This document shows, piece after piece, positions 26,346 to 39,464 of a DNA stretch of 64,000 nt. Positions within the stretch are counted from its first letter, which is position 1. Every line of letters begins with the position of its first letter. Source of the DNA: Anadara kagoshimensis (lineage: Eukaryota > Mollusca > Bivalvia > Arcoida > Arcidae). The translations under genes were made by a program, and so were the position numbers. The notes beneath the pieces are model-generated. The model saw nothing but the letters and a program-made list of their open reading frames with translations, had not been told where the DNA came from and searched no databases. The stretch covers positions 46,027,332 to 46,091,331 of the forward strand of contig CM037869.1 of assembly GCA_021292105.1 (NCBI GenBank). Reading direction: 5' to 3'.

Positions 26346-27905
26346 ACATCAAATAAAAATTAGATACAAAAACATAATACTTATAAACAATATAGTGATG
26401 ACGGTTATAAAACATTTTAGGCCTTGATAAGCCTGAGCTTGCAATATCCTTTGAGTAACGGTGGACTAACTATAAAACTCTTATCTTAGTGGCTTTGATT
26501 ATCCTGCGAGACTCGCTAATCCGTTCTACAGACAGATTAAACATGAAAAGATAATAAAAAGTTATTGGTCGTTTGATGAGGGATTAACGCCTAGTCTACC
26601 GTTGACAAATACTAGCGTGTGCTGATCATCATGGTGAATCTTCTACAACACATTAGTGCATTGAAGAATGTCATTCCATATTATCAAAACATGAAAGGTT
26701 CTGAAAACAAAATTAATTGTTATTTGGGGATTTTAAATATTCTTATTACAGTTAAGCTGACCCGTCTTGGCTTCAGATTTTAAATTATTATATATATTGC
26801 AAAATATTATTTGTATCGGTGGTTCCGACATTATTGATTGGGGTCAACTTACGGATGTCATATAACTACTATGTAAATATACATCAATTACAACTGATTT
26901 AAATATTTTGGTTAATCGGACAGATTTCTTAAAAGGCTTTTTTCAAGGAATTGCAACATTTTGTCGATACGTTAGGCATCTTTCAGTTACTTTTTGAAAT
27001 CCCAAGTCTGCAAACGCAACCATTGTGTTTTATGGATGGTTTACCATCTGCCTAAACAATTGGTTGAACATGGGCATTTTAGTCAGTTTCACATTGACCG
27101 TAGAAGATAAAGCTTAAATATCGCGAAAGAGGTCTTTTCAGCTAAATTACTTCTAGAAGGGTTATACTAATGGTCCGTAAAATCGCAGGAACAGATTTTA
27201 TAGAGAGATGTGACTTCACATATGATACAAGTACACAGCAGTCGAACACGTCCATTACACATCAAGATTTGAAGTGATTGATTATTTATTATCGATCTTT
27301 TAACCAGTTTTGTCCATATCTATCAGTTTATTGATTTATTTAGTGATTGGTTATTGATTATCGATCTGGTTATCATTTCTGTCTGCTGCTCACCATTTAT
27401 CAGTCTGCCATCTTGTTTAACAGTTCACAGGTTCTGTCCTCTGTCAGATCATGTACACAATACACGATCATCTTACAGTTCGATAAATTATCAATACCCG
27501 TTAAATTAACTGTTTTATTTGTTTATTTTTAAATGATTATCCCACTCAAATAGACAGAATTGATCAGTAGATCGATAGTCAATAACCAGTCATTGATCAA
27601 ATCGATACATTAGAGTAAATGCTTATTTTAATTCTTTTTTTCCTCCTGACACACGTTGCATATATGGAAACATCCTTATCATGTCGCCAGAAAAACGTAA
27701 AGCAAACAATACCACGGAAGCCCATTGAACAATTATAGATATTAGCGACTGATTGTTCAAGTTTCTTTATTTCTCATACTGAATTTTATCAATACAGAGA
27801 ACATATACATAATAATAAACATAAAACATATGCAATATAGTGCACATGCAGGAAATTATTAATAATAACTAACTCACTAACCCGGAGGACAAACATACAT
27901 ATATA
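26346..27905. other. No gene seen
   Basis: AT-rich DNA. The only notable pattern is a run of ATCGAT-containing short segments at 27280-27610, which gives weak internal similarity but no clean repeat unit. Confidence 0.45.
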
Positions 27906-28086
27906 CAGTACAGACCTGTCGAAAATTAAACACTAGGATAAGGAGCCAGCAGCTCATTTTCACATCTCGGCAGAAGCTTTTTTATCTCCTCACAGCTTTT
28001 CGACCACTAGGTGTTCATATCTCGGCCATCCGAGCTTCGACTCCATTTCGTTATCTCACTGTTAAACTTTCGACAGGTCTGTACTG
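27906..28086. mobile_element. CAGTACAGACC MITE, copy 5
   Basis: A compact 181-bp copy with TA on both sides. The ends are CAGTACAGACCTGTCGAAAA and CTTTCGACAGGTCTGTACTG. The interior has TCTCGGCAGAAGC, CAGCTTTTCGACCACTAGG and CATATCTCGGCC. Confidence 0.9.
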
Positions 28087-28251
28087 TACACGAATACAAT
28101 TCAGATACACATCAAAACTGAGTGACGTCATAGGACCAACAAGTCTCGACGTTACCATCCCAAAACTATTCAAATCTCACTCTTTACACTTAAAAACACT
28201 TCGTTTTGGCTAATAAATTTACAAAAGCACATTTTAGTTTTCTTTTTGTTG

Positions 28252-28357
28252 TCATATTATGATTTTTTTTTAATTTTCTGAATGAAATGTTCAAAAAATT
28301 ATAATATGATAAATTTTTAAATATTTCATTCAGAAAATTCGAACATTTATAATATGA
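28252..28357. mobile_element. 106-nt foldback element with TCATAT...ATATGA ends
   Basis: Outer arms TCATATTATGA and TTATAATATGA are inverted. An inner 17-bp pair, AATTTTCTGAATGAAAT with its complement ATTTCATTCAGAAAATT, strengthens the stem. The termini resemble those of the 54-55-nt hairpin elements, of which this may be a longer relative. Confidence 0.55.
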
Positions 28358-31300
28358 CATTGAAAAAAAAACTTGAAAAAATGAAAATGGCTTTGTTATT
28401 TGATAAAACCATCCTTTAAATTCTCTACTGATTGCAATTGTCAGTTTTAATTCTACAATCAAAGAGTTTCATCGGAAATTGTTAATGACTTGAAAGTGTA
28501 TCAAATTATTAGCCTAATTCTAATCGACATTTGTGTGACTTTACAATTGATGTCATAGAACCATGGACCTCTTTATAAAGAAAAAATATTTAGAATGAAT
28601 TAAGTAATTTACTGAATTTTCTTACAAAGTATTGAACTGACTATATCAAATGAAGTATCTTCTTTAATTAAAGTTATACAAAGCCCGTGTTTGTAAAATA
28701 TCTGTTTTAGTATCCGAATTTCAATTTTACTTTTACTATCGCCGTCTTCATGTCTGCTACTATTTAAATTTCTCAAATATGTTTTAAAATGCTTCAATAT
28801 TTTAAAAGAATATTCTCCCCCTTTCGGTTGTGTTTAAAATTTTGTTATTGCATAAACAAACAAGAAAAAACTGTTTAGAAATAATTGCCATGAATTGATT
28901 GAAAGTCTAAACATTGTTTGCAAACTAATTTGACAAAAGATATTGTAACTGTTTTGTTTCTCTTTATACAGTTTACTTATATAAATAGATAAAATACCCG
29001 GCCCAGTAAAGCCGGGCTGGCTACACTTTTATTGAATACGTTTGTATATATAAAATGTATGTCAATTTCTATTAATAATGCCAAATATAAAAACTACTCC
29101 ACAAAAAAAACGCCAAAGAATATAGATGCTTTGTTATAAAATCAATGGCCAAAATCTGTGACCCAGTAATGGCATGCAGTTTTTTTTTTCCATTCAATTC
29201 AAACCCATTGAAGTCGAATGGCAATAATGACATGCAGTTTCTGGGTTTTTTTTATTTCAAAATCATTGAAGTCGAATGGGAGTCGTCCTAATATAAAAAA
29301 CAAACCTTTAAAAAAGATGTGTGTTGATAAATGTTGTAAAATGCTTGTATGTTTTCGATCAACGGCCTAAGCAGCTCCAATACATCGTGATTATTCAAAC
29401 ACAATAACAATAATTTCAATGCTGGGAAAGAATGTCATAATTTAGGTAAACATTTTGGTACAAGAGGAATTTTACACGTGTGTGAGAAGCATTTTACACG
29501 TGCGTGACAAACTTCTGTATCTACAGGTACACGTCACAGTAACTATTTCAGTACCTGAATACCTACTTGAGACAAACGTCAAACGTTTCACAACAATAAC
29601 AGGATTCCTGACCCAGTAAACACACGCTGGTTACTCTGTCTTCTGTTTAATTTATTGACCTCCAAACTTTACAGCAGTCTTTCATTTCTTTTTATTTTAT
29701 AATTATCTTTACATACGTATATATTATGTTATTGTATGTTTTGTCTTTAAGTAAACTACTCCAAGTCTCCTGACATACGCACTCTATATAGCCTTATAAA
29801 AAGTAACAAAACCGATGGCTGACGATCTTACCAGTATGAAAGGAGCTTCTGAACAATATAACATTACGTCTAAAAGAGGGATAAGTATGCTTATGAGAGA
29901 CGGAAATCTGGTTTGTAAACGTTGTCAATAGATAAAGAAAATATACATGTATATAAGATAAATGCTTTATTATAAAACAAGAGTTTTCTTAATAATCTTT
30001 TTTATTCGATGACATATAGATGTTAGTGACGCACATCTCGTACACCGGTACCCAAAAGTGGGAATGCCGACGTGATTTCAAATGATTTTAATTCTTTTTT
30101 TTCTTTATCGTCAATGATTGTTCAAAGTAGTTAATGTACATACTTAATAAAAGAAACTTTTAAAAATCCCTTTATGATTATCGGCAACAGTCTTCTAGCT
30201 TAATTTACTCGCGCATATACGCTTTTGAAACTAATAGACAAAATTTCGCAATCGATACCTTTGCATGTAGACTTTATACACAACCAGTAGATACTTAACC
30301 TAAAATCACACATTCGTGAAAGAAACCGTGGACATATTTGAATGCCTTGCAACATAGTAACAATTCACAATTAAACCATTTTTCAGAACTGCAAGTTTTT
30401 GGGGTTTTTTTTTTTAATATATAGTACATGGTGTAGCAGTTTATGTTTAAAATTCTCTCGGGGGTGTTCAAAAAGTGCGGAATGATGGAAAGTTACTGTC
30501 AGACATATCAGTTCAAAGTGGAATTGGTTTCGATCATAAAATCAGCTTATTGTACTATAGAGCTATTAATAAGGAAAATATAAACTTGTTTTTTCTGGAA
30601 CAAACCGCATGCTTATACTGTGCAAACTGAGATTCCAAATACTTGAGTACAAGAAATATTGCTTTTTCCTCTCGATTACAACCTATAATCATGCTTGCTC
30701 AGCACTTTACAGAAATATATGAATGACAATATCGAAGTGGTATTGTTTCATATATAGAAAAGTCGTTTTAGTGCGTGTTATTGAAGTCACGAGCTGGAAG
30801 TAATGAAATAGATTTTTTACAGAAACACGCAATGAACACATCGGTACCTATTGTAAAGTAACCCGATCTAGATCATACAAACGCCTCTACACATGATAAA
30901 TCCCGGAAACAAAACCACAATAAACCAAGCATTTGATGGACGTTGAATGGGTTTTGAACAAAACGGGTAACATTTGATAGGGTTGATATAAGCTATGGTA
31001 GGATCTGCTGACATTAAAAGCCATTATTGTTAATTAATTTACAGTATTGACTTAGGAACCTAATTAAGTCATTATGAAAATGTATAAGCTAAATAAAGCA
31101 AACCGGGACATAATAGATTAAATGATGAATTATATACAGAATATGTTCAAAGGCGGATTATTTAGACATTGTATATTGTAAAACATATATGTTTCATCTG
31201 CTCAGTGGACAATGGAAAAAATGAAACGTGTGTATGCTATGTTAATAATGATATTAGTAATCAAAAACAGTCAAAAAAGATGGTGTGAAATCCGTACGAG

Positions 31301-31571
31301 GAAAGCCTTACCCTAGCTAGATCATTTTCGTTGATTTTTTTTGTGATGTGGTGTTTTTACCCTGGTGCCAGATCGCAAAAAAAGGTTCGCAACAAGAATT
31401 GATACAACAACGGTCGAAGAGACTGATGCCTTGGAATTGACCTTTTTTCGTGCAGATTGCCATACATTGCATTGCGTTCAGACAATATAAATGCGTCTTG
31501 GAAGATGAAGGGAAACCGTGACACTAACACGCCGTTGTATTTATTTCAAACAATGGTGTGGAGCCATTCTG
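28358..31571. other. No gene seen
   Basis: Contains an imperfect duplication at 29164-29280 and a 26-bp duplication at about 29470-29512 (TTTTACACGTG twice). A plausible acceptor-donor pair on the minus strand around 29828-29865 frames only 38 nt and is not called. Confidence 0.45.
29164..29280. repeat. Imperfect 58-bp tandem duplication
   Basis: CATGCAGTTT, a T-run and ATTGAAGTCGAATGG occur twice in the same order, with the second copy starting near 29222. Confidence 0.7.
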
Positions 31572-31770
31572 TTTTACGCTCCTGTCAAGATTCATTTACT
31601 TATACCGAGGCTATCAGGCCAGTTCTTCAACGATGGAGGCAATCCGAGTACCTGGAGAAAACTGATGACCTTCGGAAATTGAACTGACCACAACTTTACT
31701 CACACTAGAATGGAATTCAAACCAAGGCAACCCGTTGCTTAAGAACAGCCAACCACCAAGTCAGCTTTCA
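31572..31770 (-). mobile_element. tRNA-derived SINE
   Basis: On the minus strand the A-box region GACTTGGTGGTTGGCTG and B-box GGTTTGAATTCC are followed by TTTTCTCCAGGTACTCGG and then CCTCGGTATAAGTAAATG. This parallels the SINE at 4498-4695 in domain order. The plus-strand ORF at 31457-31687 is repeat-derived. Confidence 0.65.
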
Positions 31771-31823
31771 TTCAAAGAAGACAGAAGATTAGTAACGTCG
31801 ACAATACCGAGCTAATTCACCCA

Positions 31824-31847
31824 CCCCCCCCCCCCCCCCCCCCCCCC
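31824..31847. repeat. Poly-C tract of 24 bases
   Basis: An uninterrupted C-run just upstream of the SINE head. Such runs are prone to length error in assembly. Confidence 0.9.
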
Positions 31848-34204
31848 ACTTAGTAATAATAACGCTGATTCAATACGGTAGTTTATACAATGTTTACAAT
31901 ATAACAAATAATATTTGTAAAATAATTCGGTTCTTAATAACGCCATTTTGAGAACGGACCACCACTGGACTTGCATTTACACATGATGTTATTAGAAAGA
32001 TTATGTAAAATTATATATAAATAATATGTGATAAGTCTACAGTTTTAAACATCTTATGAACACAAAGACACGTGTTTGTATTATAACAATTTACAAGTGT
32101 TTCAAAAATGTCTTTCAAGATAATTGAAATTGTCTTTTAACAAAATAAACTAGCCTGCAGTGCGTTGATATTGCACGGATATTAGAATAAATAACTTCTT
32201 TAATTTTTTTTCTTATTGTAAATGTTGACGTAATACTGTGTTTGTCTTGACTAAAAAAAATTATAAGAAGCAACTAAATTTGAAAATCAATTCCGATATT
32301 ACATGCCAAATCAATAACACGGTTTTTGGTAATAAACATTATCAATATCTTTTTACCTACAGATAAAACCTCTGATGTTTGATTTCAAAGTAACTTGCAA
32401 TTTTTACTTCTTAAAAATGTGTTCTATAAAATATGTCCCTGATACGTTTTAAAGTCGAGTGTTTCCATTTGTGAAGCATATTATCATTTTGCCGTATCTC
32501 ACCTTGATTTAAATTGCATCAAACCATGAGCAACTTAATTCAGCAACACTACTGAAATACGAGCGAGATAAAAGCAAATCATTTTATAATTAGCTTCTTT
32601 TTTCTTTAAACTTTAGTGAAGCTTCCTGCGGTCGCGACAAATAAAGGTTATTTATTATTTGATACAGATCTCGCTAAACACCGCCACGCGTACAGCAGAT
32701 TGCTATCTCTGGGTTCATAAAAACTGTTGACAAAGCACAACTTGTAAAACGTAATAATTATGAACCATATGTTTACTATCATTTACCCCAAATGTCCACA
32801 CAATGGAAATTTGTAGGACTATTTTTATTATCATAATTTCATAATTATTATCAATTACAATGATTGTAGGACCGCGGAGATCAAAAAGCCTTTTTACTCT
32901 CTTCTTATCACCGGGCTACTTACAGGGACAAACTAACCGTGACAGACGACAATTATTGAAAACGGAAGTCGACAGCAGACGTTGATGAAATCTCGGACAG
33001 ATATGATTTGGAAATGTTGTTGATAAAAACAAAAATCTCATAAATATTTCAAATTAACATCTTCACAATCTCAGGTGTAAACCTACAATTGTAATCACCC
33101 GAATGCGTAACTAAGATGACGTCATGATCCTGATAATGAACTAAAACGTTTATTTTTGGGTCTAAAATCATAGATAATACAATTTAATTACTATACCAAT
33201 GAATTATGGTTTAATTGTGGTTATTTTCATCTAACATCGCAGGCGAGTTCGGTTTATCAAACACAAAACAAAACATCTCTCAGCATATTAATTCGTAAAC
33301 GTTTCTTCACTTTTCAACTTTCAGATTTTAAAACACTGCAAAACGACCCGAAGTTAGATACTATGATTGTATTCTAAAAAGTGATTGTAGTGGTTTATTA
33401 TTTCGATAATGAAAATGGGATTTTTCATCTACGTATAACTACAAGTGTCTCTGGGAATCTCAATAACAGACAAAAGCATAACAAAGCATACAAAATTATC
33501 CGATGGTTTGTCAATAAACCAAAACCAACTCAACCAGCTAAAACAAAAAGTATTCAAATTCGAACTTGATCTATAAGTTATCAGTATTTAAAATATAGTA
33601 AAAACTCTTTGAGAAACCATTATTATGACAGACAAACAGACAGACGGACGGACGGGAGAACATCGTGAAAGAAAGATGTAAAAAACATAATACCCCTGCA
33701 TATAGGCTTTGTATGGCGAGGCACCAAAAACTGCACCAAGTTATTAACAGTGTTTATTTGATTGAGCGGATTATCGATTTAGACGTTTAGACAAATGTTG
33801 GTTAAAGTTTAAGTCTGTAATAAGCTATATATTTAAGTATAAGTGACGGGTGTCATTTTTTGTTTTGGTTGGAAACTAAGAAGTTATTAAACAAAATCTA
33901 ATTGTATTTCAATATCAATTTCTAATGACCTTTAAAATATAAAACTTTGCGGTTTTTTCTCGGTTTTAGATAAATATTATTGATTCAATAAAAAAACCAA
34001 GAACAAAGTTCTCCATTTAAACATTATATATTAGGTGTGTTTGGATAAGTAGCATAAGTGCATTTAATGAAATAAGTTTACTTAATGTAAAAAACAAAAC
34101 GAAAACGAACAATTACCGGAATTATGGACAATCTGCATGCTTCAACACATTACATGACCAAACAGTTCCGTTTGATCGTAGCTATATTGAGTGAATGTGG
34201 TTTA
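31848..34204. other. No gene seen
   Basis: Includes an ACAGACGGACGGACGG stretch at 33625-33660, probably the end of a GACGGACGG-tailed bivalve repeat. No coding exons are supported. Confidence 0.45.
33625..33730 (+). repeat. Fragment of GACGGACGG-tailed repeat
   Basis: A run of GACAGACAAACAGACAGACG and related units is followed by AATACCCCTGCATATAGGC. The layout resembles 58100-58372 and 61045-61110. Confidence 0.5.
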
Positions 34205-34499
34205 AGTCCTAGTCAAGAACATTTCACCTATATCGAGATGTCACCAGCTATAAGTGAAGTGGCAGAAATTTTAATCTTCGCGGTTGGCGCGCAAGGCAAT
34301 GTGCAGTGAGGGTTCTTTAACATATCACTCTTGCCAAGGTTTTAAAGGTCTGTTCCGAAGTACCCTGTACATTTCATTTCTAAATGACAAGTGCTTGACG
34401 AAAGAACGGTCACTTCCTGTTTTCAAGTCTTTGTTAGACCCCGGCCGGAGTTTGAATCTTGGCCTCCCAAATTCTACAACCTGAGCTACTGTAGTGGGC
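34205..34499 (-). mobile_element. tRNA-derived SINE, near full length
   Basis: On the minus strand the A-box TAGCTCAGGTTGTAG and B-box AAGATTCAAACTCC open the element. The tail reads TCTGCCACTTCACTTATAGC, then GGTGACATCTCGATATAGG and TGAAATGTTCTTGACTAGG. The tail matches 15208-15305. Two plus-strand ORFs (34124-34309 and 34284-34484) fall in it and are not genes. Confidence 0.7.
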
Positions 34500-34948
34500 A
34501 TAGGTATAATTTATGGTAACTTCTCTTTATTCTTATATCACGTTTACAATTTAACCAAACCGGACATCGTTTACCATAGATAATTTTTAGAGGAATAATA
34601 AATAGACCATTTCTCTTTTTAGATGTCTAGACCCTTTAGTCGCCATTTGTTTACTGTGATGGGGACCATAGTACATTGTTCTATGACTAAAGCTTACGAC
34701 ATGCAAGGTCTGGCTTTAATGTTTGTCCGTTTGATACATTGAACTCTGGGACTGTATTTTATTTTATCAATAACCTCAGGTTAATCAATGCAAACAAATG
34801 GGCCAAACTAGCTTTATACAATGTTTTGTTGTTTTTCTGTTTGTCCAGAACTCTGGGAATATACGTATGTATAAACTTGCCCTTTGAAGCTAAAAACAAA
34901 TACCTGTAATTACCAGAGTTATTAATCCAAGGCATAAGTTTTAGCAAG

Positions 34949-35162
34949 ATCAGGGCCCAGTTTCAAAATTATATCTTTACTTAGAGTTTCCTTAAACTTA
35001 AAACTAGAAAATTTGAAATCTGAATAATGTTGTTAATTGTTAAGATATTTAGTGGTATAAGGTAGTTGTCATTTTGAAGATCAAATATATATTCTGAATT
35101 TGTCAAAAATGTGCATGTGTAGTTCCGAAAGAGTGTCAAAATATGCTAAATTTAAGATATCG
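34949..35162 (+). repeat. Dispersed repeat C, copy 1
   Basis: It starts GGGCCCAGTTTC and contains TTTCCTTAAACTTAAAACTA, GTTGTTAATTGTTAAGATAT and CATTTTGAAGATCAA. The same blocks in the same order occur at 52683-52915. Confidence 0.65.
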
Positions 35163-36687
35163 AACGATAGTTGATCTGGGGTTAGAGTTTTTGTACACCG
35201 ATGTTATTCTTTGTTTTTAAACGCCATACTATCTGATACAACCCATTCTTGTTTAAAAAGAAGATCTTGGGCCTACCTATAAAGGCAATGATTAAAACAC
35301 TTTCTTTGTGTGGTACTATATCGTTAACTCTTTATTGATCTTAAATCCGGAATTAATGATCATATCCATTTCTTTTATAACACGTTTCCTTTTAATCAAG
35401 TATCAAAAAGTAGACACCGATAGTCCTTCATTTCTGATTACAAAAAATGACCACTGCTGGGAAGTCCAGACACGGTCTCAAATTAGCCGACTGACCGACA
35501 GATCATGTGACTGGTAAGTTGACAAGATCAGCATGTCCCCGGGGATGTGACATCTTCAAAACTTCGCTTTCTATTTAACTTTTACACACGACGTTCAAGT
35601 AAGACGGGTTCCCTACAAAGACGTTGTTATTTTATCAGCATGAAGCAGAGCCAGGAAGCCGGGTAACCGTAATGAGATACAGCGTAAAAAGTTTGTAGTA
35701 AACAGTTTGTATGTATTTTGTAACAATGTAAAATAAATATTAGAGTTTCACTTTAGACTCAAATTCCGTTCCTGCAATTGACCCAATAAATAAGTTTCAT
35801 TAAAGTTGGGCATGATATGTTTCTTTACATTTGAATTTCAAGGTCGTCGATTAGAAAAAAATCCATTTGATTTACCAAGAAAATCGTGATACAAATCAAT
35901 TCTGATTTTGCTTCCAAAATAAAGTACCGAATATTGTCAGTTTTTGTCCTTACAAAAATTATTTTGATCATGTGTCCATGCATAAAAACGAATCTTAAAA
36001 TACACGAGTGGCATATAAGAACATATTCGAAAAATAAATACACTGAACAAAAAAACAATCGACAAAACGCAAAATGTAATGTTTTAGCAAAGTAGCATGC
36101 TTAAAGATAATAATCAAAAGTAACGAAAGGGATTCGAAACACAGCCTGATGTAAGGAGATGAAAAGAAATATATTTGCAGTTAAATAAGAAGCACCAACA
36201 AATCACAGAAGCAACAACTGGAATATTATAGTAAACAAGACAAACGGCTTTGGACGAGCATCGGGGTCATGGAAAAAAGTTTTTTCGCGCCATAAAATGT
36301 TGCCTCGATTTACATTATAAAGCATTTGAGCAATCTTTAACATCCTGTTGATGACTGATAGATGTTTAAAACTGTCATAATTTTTATTTAAAATTCACCT
36401 TACATATGTAAACTGAGAAGGAACACAAATCACTTCCTTAAAGACATAAGTACTATCAGAATTTTAATTGATCTGTTTGTTGGGACAAGGTCATTACATA
36501 CTTGTATATGTATATACAAGTTTTTCGTGTCGTGTGATAGACATTTTGCCTTCATAAAGTGAAGTCAGCTTTCGTGTACTGCGCGCGTCTTGTTGCTAAC
36601 AATATGGAAAACATTGCCGAAGCACTTTTGCACTTTTTCTAACTCTGTGGATCGCATGGTCTTCCTTTTCAAATCATTTTGCAGACT
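35163..36687. other. No gene seen
   Basis: An open stretch ending in a GTAAGT donor at about 35514 (+) has no good acceptor. The overlapping ORFs 35825-36058 and 35886-36095 are mirror shadows in AT-rich DNA. Confidence 0.4.
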
Positions 36688-37438
36688 TAGTAAAGGACAG
36701 ACCTGTCGAAACTTTAACACTGAACAAACAAAAAGGATTCGAAGCTTAACTTCTGAGTGGCCGAGATACTGTAAACGTATTTATTTTCGCGGTAAACTAA
36801 TTTTCGCTTATTTCGCGGTTGTTTATTTTTCGCGGAAACTAATACCGAGCGAAAATTTAAATTATGCTTATAGTGTCATAGTGCATATTTAAAAAAACGC
36901 GAAAATTTAACTATACGCGGACATGTCTAAATTTCCTATACCGCGAAAATGAATACACGCGAAATTAAATACGTTAACAGTATTTATAACTAGCGACTGA
37001 AAAGCCTCTAGGAAATAGGCAGTAGCGGATTAGCTGTCGAGATGATCCACCGATTCGTTAGCTCTATAACAAAAACAATCTTTTTTACAGCTTGGACAAT
37101 TTAAGTACATTTTTATTGATTATGAATGATGATGATGTACAAATTATTTTAGCCAAAACTTTAAATTTAATGTTTAAACGACGGAAATCTGTTTTATGTT
37201 GATTAATTTATTAGCATTTTTCTGTGATACTTGTGATTTTTATTGTATATAGCTATTTTGACAGTGTCTCGTATGCCTTTATAGGCAGGGTACCATACAT
37301 TTTAATACATGTTTTTATATAATGTACATAATATTTATTTTTATGTGTAATATCTGTATGTTGGTATGTGACACTTTAATAAATTATTTACTTAGTATAC
37401 TACTTTATACTACTCTATTTTTCGACAGTCTTGTGTTG
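36688..37438. mobile_element. CAGTACAGACC MITE, copy 6, carrying two insertions
   Basis: The left end reads GGACAGACCTGTCGAAAC, followed by CTTAACTTCTGAGTGGCCGAG. The family interior resumes at 36990 (GACTGAAAAGCC) and runs to CGATTCGTTAGCTC near 37065. A family-like right end, TTTTCGACAGTCTTGTGTTG, appears only at 37420-37438. The copy is therefore split by the element at 36769-36980 and by about 340 bp of other DNA at about 37066-37410. The extent of the second insertion is inference. Confidence 0.6.
36769..36980. mobile_element. TA-flanked MITE with CTGTAAACGTATTTA ends, nested
   Basis: The left end CTGTAAACGTATTTA mirrors the right end TAAATACGTTAACAG, with TA on both sides (36767-36768 and 36981-36982). 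Both arms carry repeated TTTTCGCG or CGCGAAA motifs. It is a 212-bp Tc1/mariner-like non-autonomous element inside MITE copy 6. Confidence 0.85.
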
Positions 37439-37480
37439 TAAGCACCTTGTCTCACTTTCCACGGGGTCCTTTTATTTCCT
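37436..37480 (+). repeat. Dispersed repeat A fragment
   Basis: AGCACCTTGTCTCACTTTCC matches the family core with three changes, directly after the right end of MITE copy 6. Confidence 0.4.
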
Positions 37481-39319
37481 TGTCTTATGTTCATCTAGTG
37501 TTATCATAAACGAAGTGCTTTTTTGCATTCATATAACCAATACAATTCCTCATAAGGGGTGGTGCTTGGACCAAAATTGTGAATTCAAAATTTTATTTCA
37601 AGATGTTCAAAAAATCCCAAAGGACAAAAATATAGTTTAGCTTAGGAAATACTTTGCAGGGGGTGTATACATCAGTTTTATTTTAGGAATTTCAAATTTA
37701 ACTAGCAGCAAACTAAGACAATAGTTTATGTATATTTCAGTTTTGTACTTTGTATAACAGCAGATTGACAGAGTTTTTACGACTACACGTGGTCTGCCAG
37801 CATGTGTTGTTTGAATCACAAATCGATGTGTAATACAATACTAGTATATAACATGATTAAACATTTCTTCTACATTGACGCTGATACCAATATCTGTACC
37901 CATATTTGTTTGTTTGTGTCTATTTTATCACATCACCTGTTAAGTCGGGTCTGTCTATACACCTGTGTATCCTGATCCATCACCACCTGTATGTAGAAAT
38001 CCGTGTAAGATTTCATGTTGAAATGGACAAGTATTAACATATATGAATATATTCAGTTTCATTGAAATCGACATCCATCTGATCGTTTTGTTATTGCCTA
38101 TCTCTACATCTATTTTAACAATGGCACGGTCTATAGTGATTTTCGACAAAACTACAAAATATTAGGGGTGAATATTTTAATATTTGTTATCTATATATCT
38201 AGTTCGTCTTAAAATCAACAGTGAACCACCGGATTTCTTTGTGATATAGTTTTACAAATCAGGAAATCAAGACACACGATGTCACGGTATATCTGATACT
38301 CATCAGATTCCTTATACGTTTTGTTTCTTCAGCTTTGTTAATTTCACAAGGCTGCCATTGTTCATAAGTTTCTGTAAATACCCACATAAAAACTCTATTT
38401 CACAGTTTAGCGGATGTATTGTACTACAATATAACACACTCCTCTTCAAGCTCTTTATTAAAAATCAACCTTTCATCTACATTTGCTTACGAATCTAAAC
38501 AAAATTACAAAAATCCTTAAAACTTTTATCCCTTTGTGATTTTTATACCCGACTTTTATTTGTACATAAATTCCTTTATTCTGACATCAGTGTGATCTTA
38601 TTATTGTTTATGTCCTAACAACTCTCGGACAATATTTATTTAGCCACTGTTTCGTATTCGTAATCACGACAATATCAAAAGAAGATTTAGCAATAAAATT
38701 TTGATTACAACTTGAAAGAATCTCCGGTATTTTAATTTACCGTTATCATAAAGACTTCTATTTATTTTGCTGACCAATACATCAGTTGAGTACCCGGATG
38801 ATTAACACGTGACGAAGCATAAGGACAGGTGTGAACAGACATATGGACAATAGTGGACATTTCTCCCTGAAGCAACATTAGCACTTAGAAAGCGATAAAG
38901 TTTAATTTTACCATGTCTGTGAATACCTGAGAGACATATCATAATTAATATTGATTGAAATAACACGTAGGCAATATTGTCACTTTTGGGCCTACCTAAA
39001 ATGTATATATTACAAGTCAATTTATGGTCACTCTTGGAATAAACGATATTCAATCAAAATCTCCAATAAGAATCACATACGCTAATGTTTAAATTAAAAA
39101 AAAACTTAGCCCCTCTCTCTCTCCCTCTCTCTCTCAAACGCCAGTGTTTAAATTTAAAAAAAAAACTTAGCCCCCCTCTCTCTCTGAAATGAAACAGTTC
39201 AATCTCCTTTCTGCACGCCACCAGCCAGTTAACAAATTCAGTTAATTCATATGAACAGAGCATTGGAGCATTAATTATGAATATCAACAATATCATTTTA
39301 GATCAAAGATAAGTATTAT
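37481..39319. other. No gene seen; contains a 58-bp duplication
   Basis: At 39083-39186 a segment made of TGTTTAAATT, an A-run, ACTTAGCCCC and a CT-rich tract occurs twice. The ORF at 39054-39296 reads through it and is not a gene. Confidence 0.5.
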
Positions 39320-39464
39320 TTATTGAACGAGAAAGTGTGCTGTATTGACTGTATTGGGAATTACAGTCGAGGGGTGGTCACGAGTTTGCAAAGCAAACGA
39401 GTGGCCCACCCCTCGACTGTCATTCCCAATACAGTCAATACAGCACACTTTCGAGTTTCAATAA
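39320..39464. mobile_element. 145-bp near-perfect palindrome (foldback element)
   Basis: The left arm includes AGTGTGCTGTATTGACTGTA and ACAGTCGAGGGGTGG, and the right arm is their complement. The centre is GTTTGCAAAGCAAAC. Only a few bases differ between arms near the centre and at the outer ends. This is the hallmark of a short hairpin-type transposon; no transposase is present. Confidence 0.8.

Noticed and set aside
29828-29865. 38-nt acceptor-donor pair on the minus strand
   Set aside because: Good splice consensus, but the encoded piece is too short to judge and no neighbours fit.
31457-31687. 76-codon frame
   Set aside because: It overlaps the antisense of a tRNA-derived SINE.
35410-35513. 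Open plus-strand stretch ending at GTAAGTTG
   Set aside because: No polypyrimidine acceptor before it and no recognisable protein.
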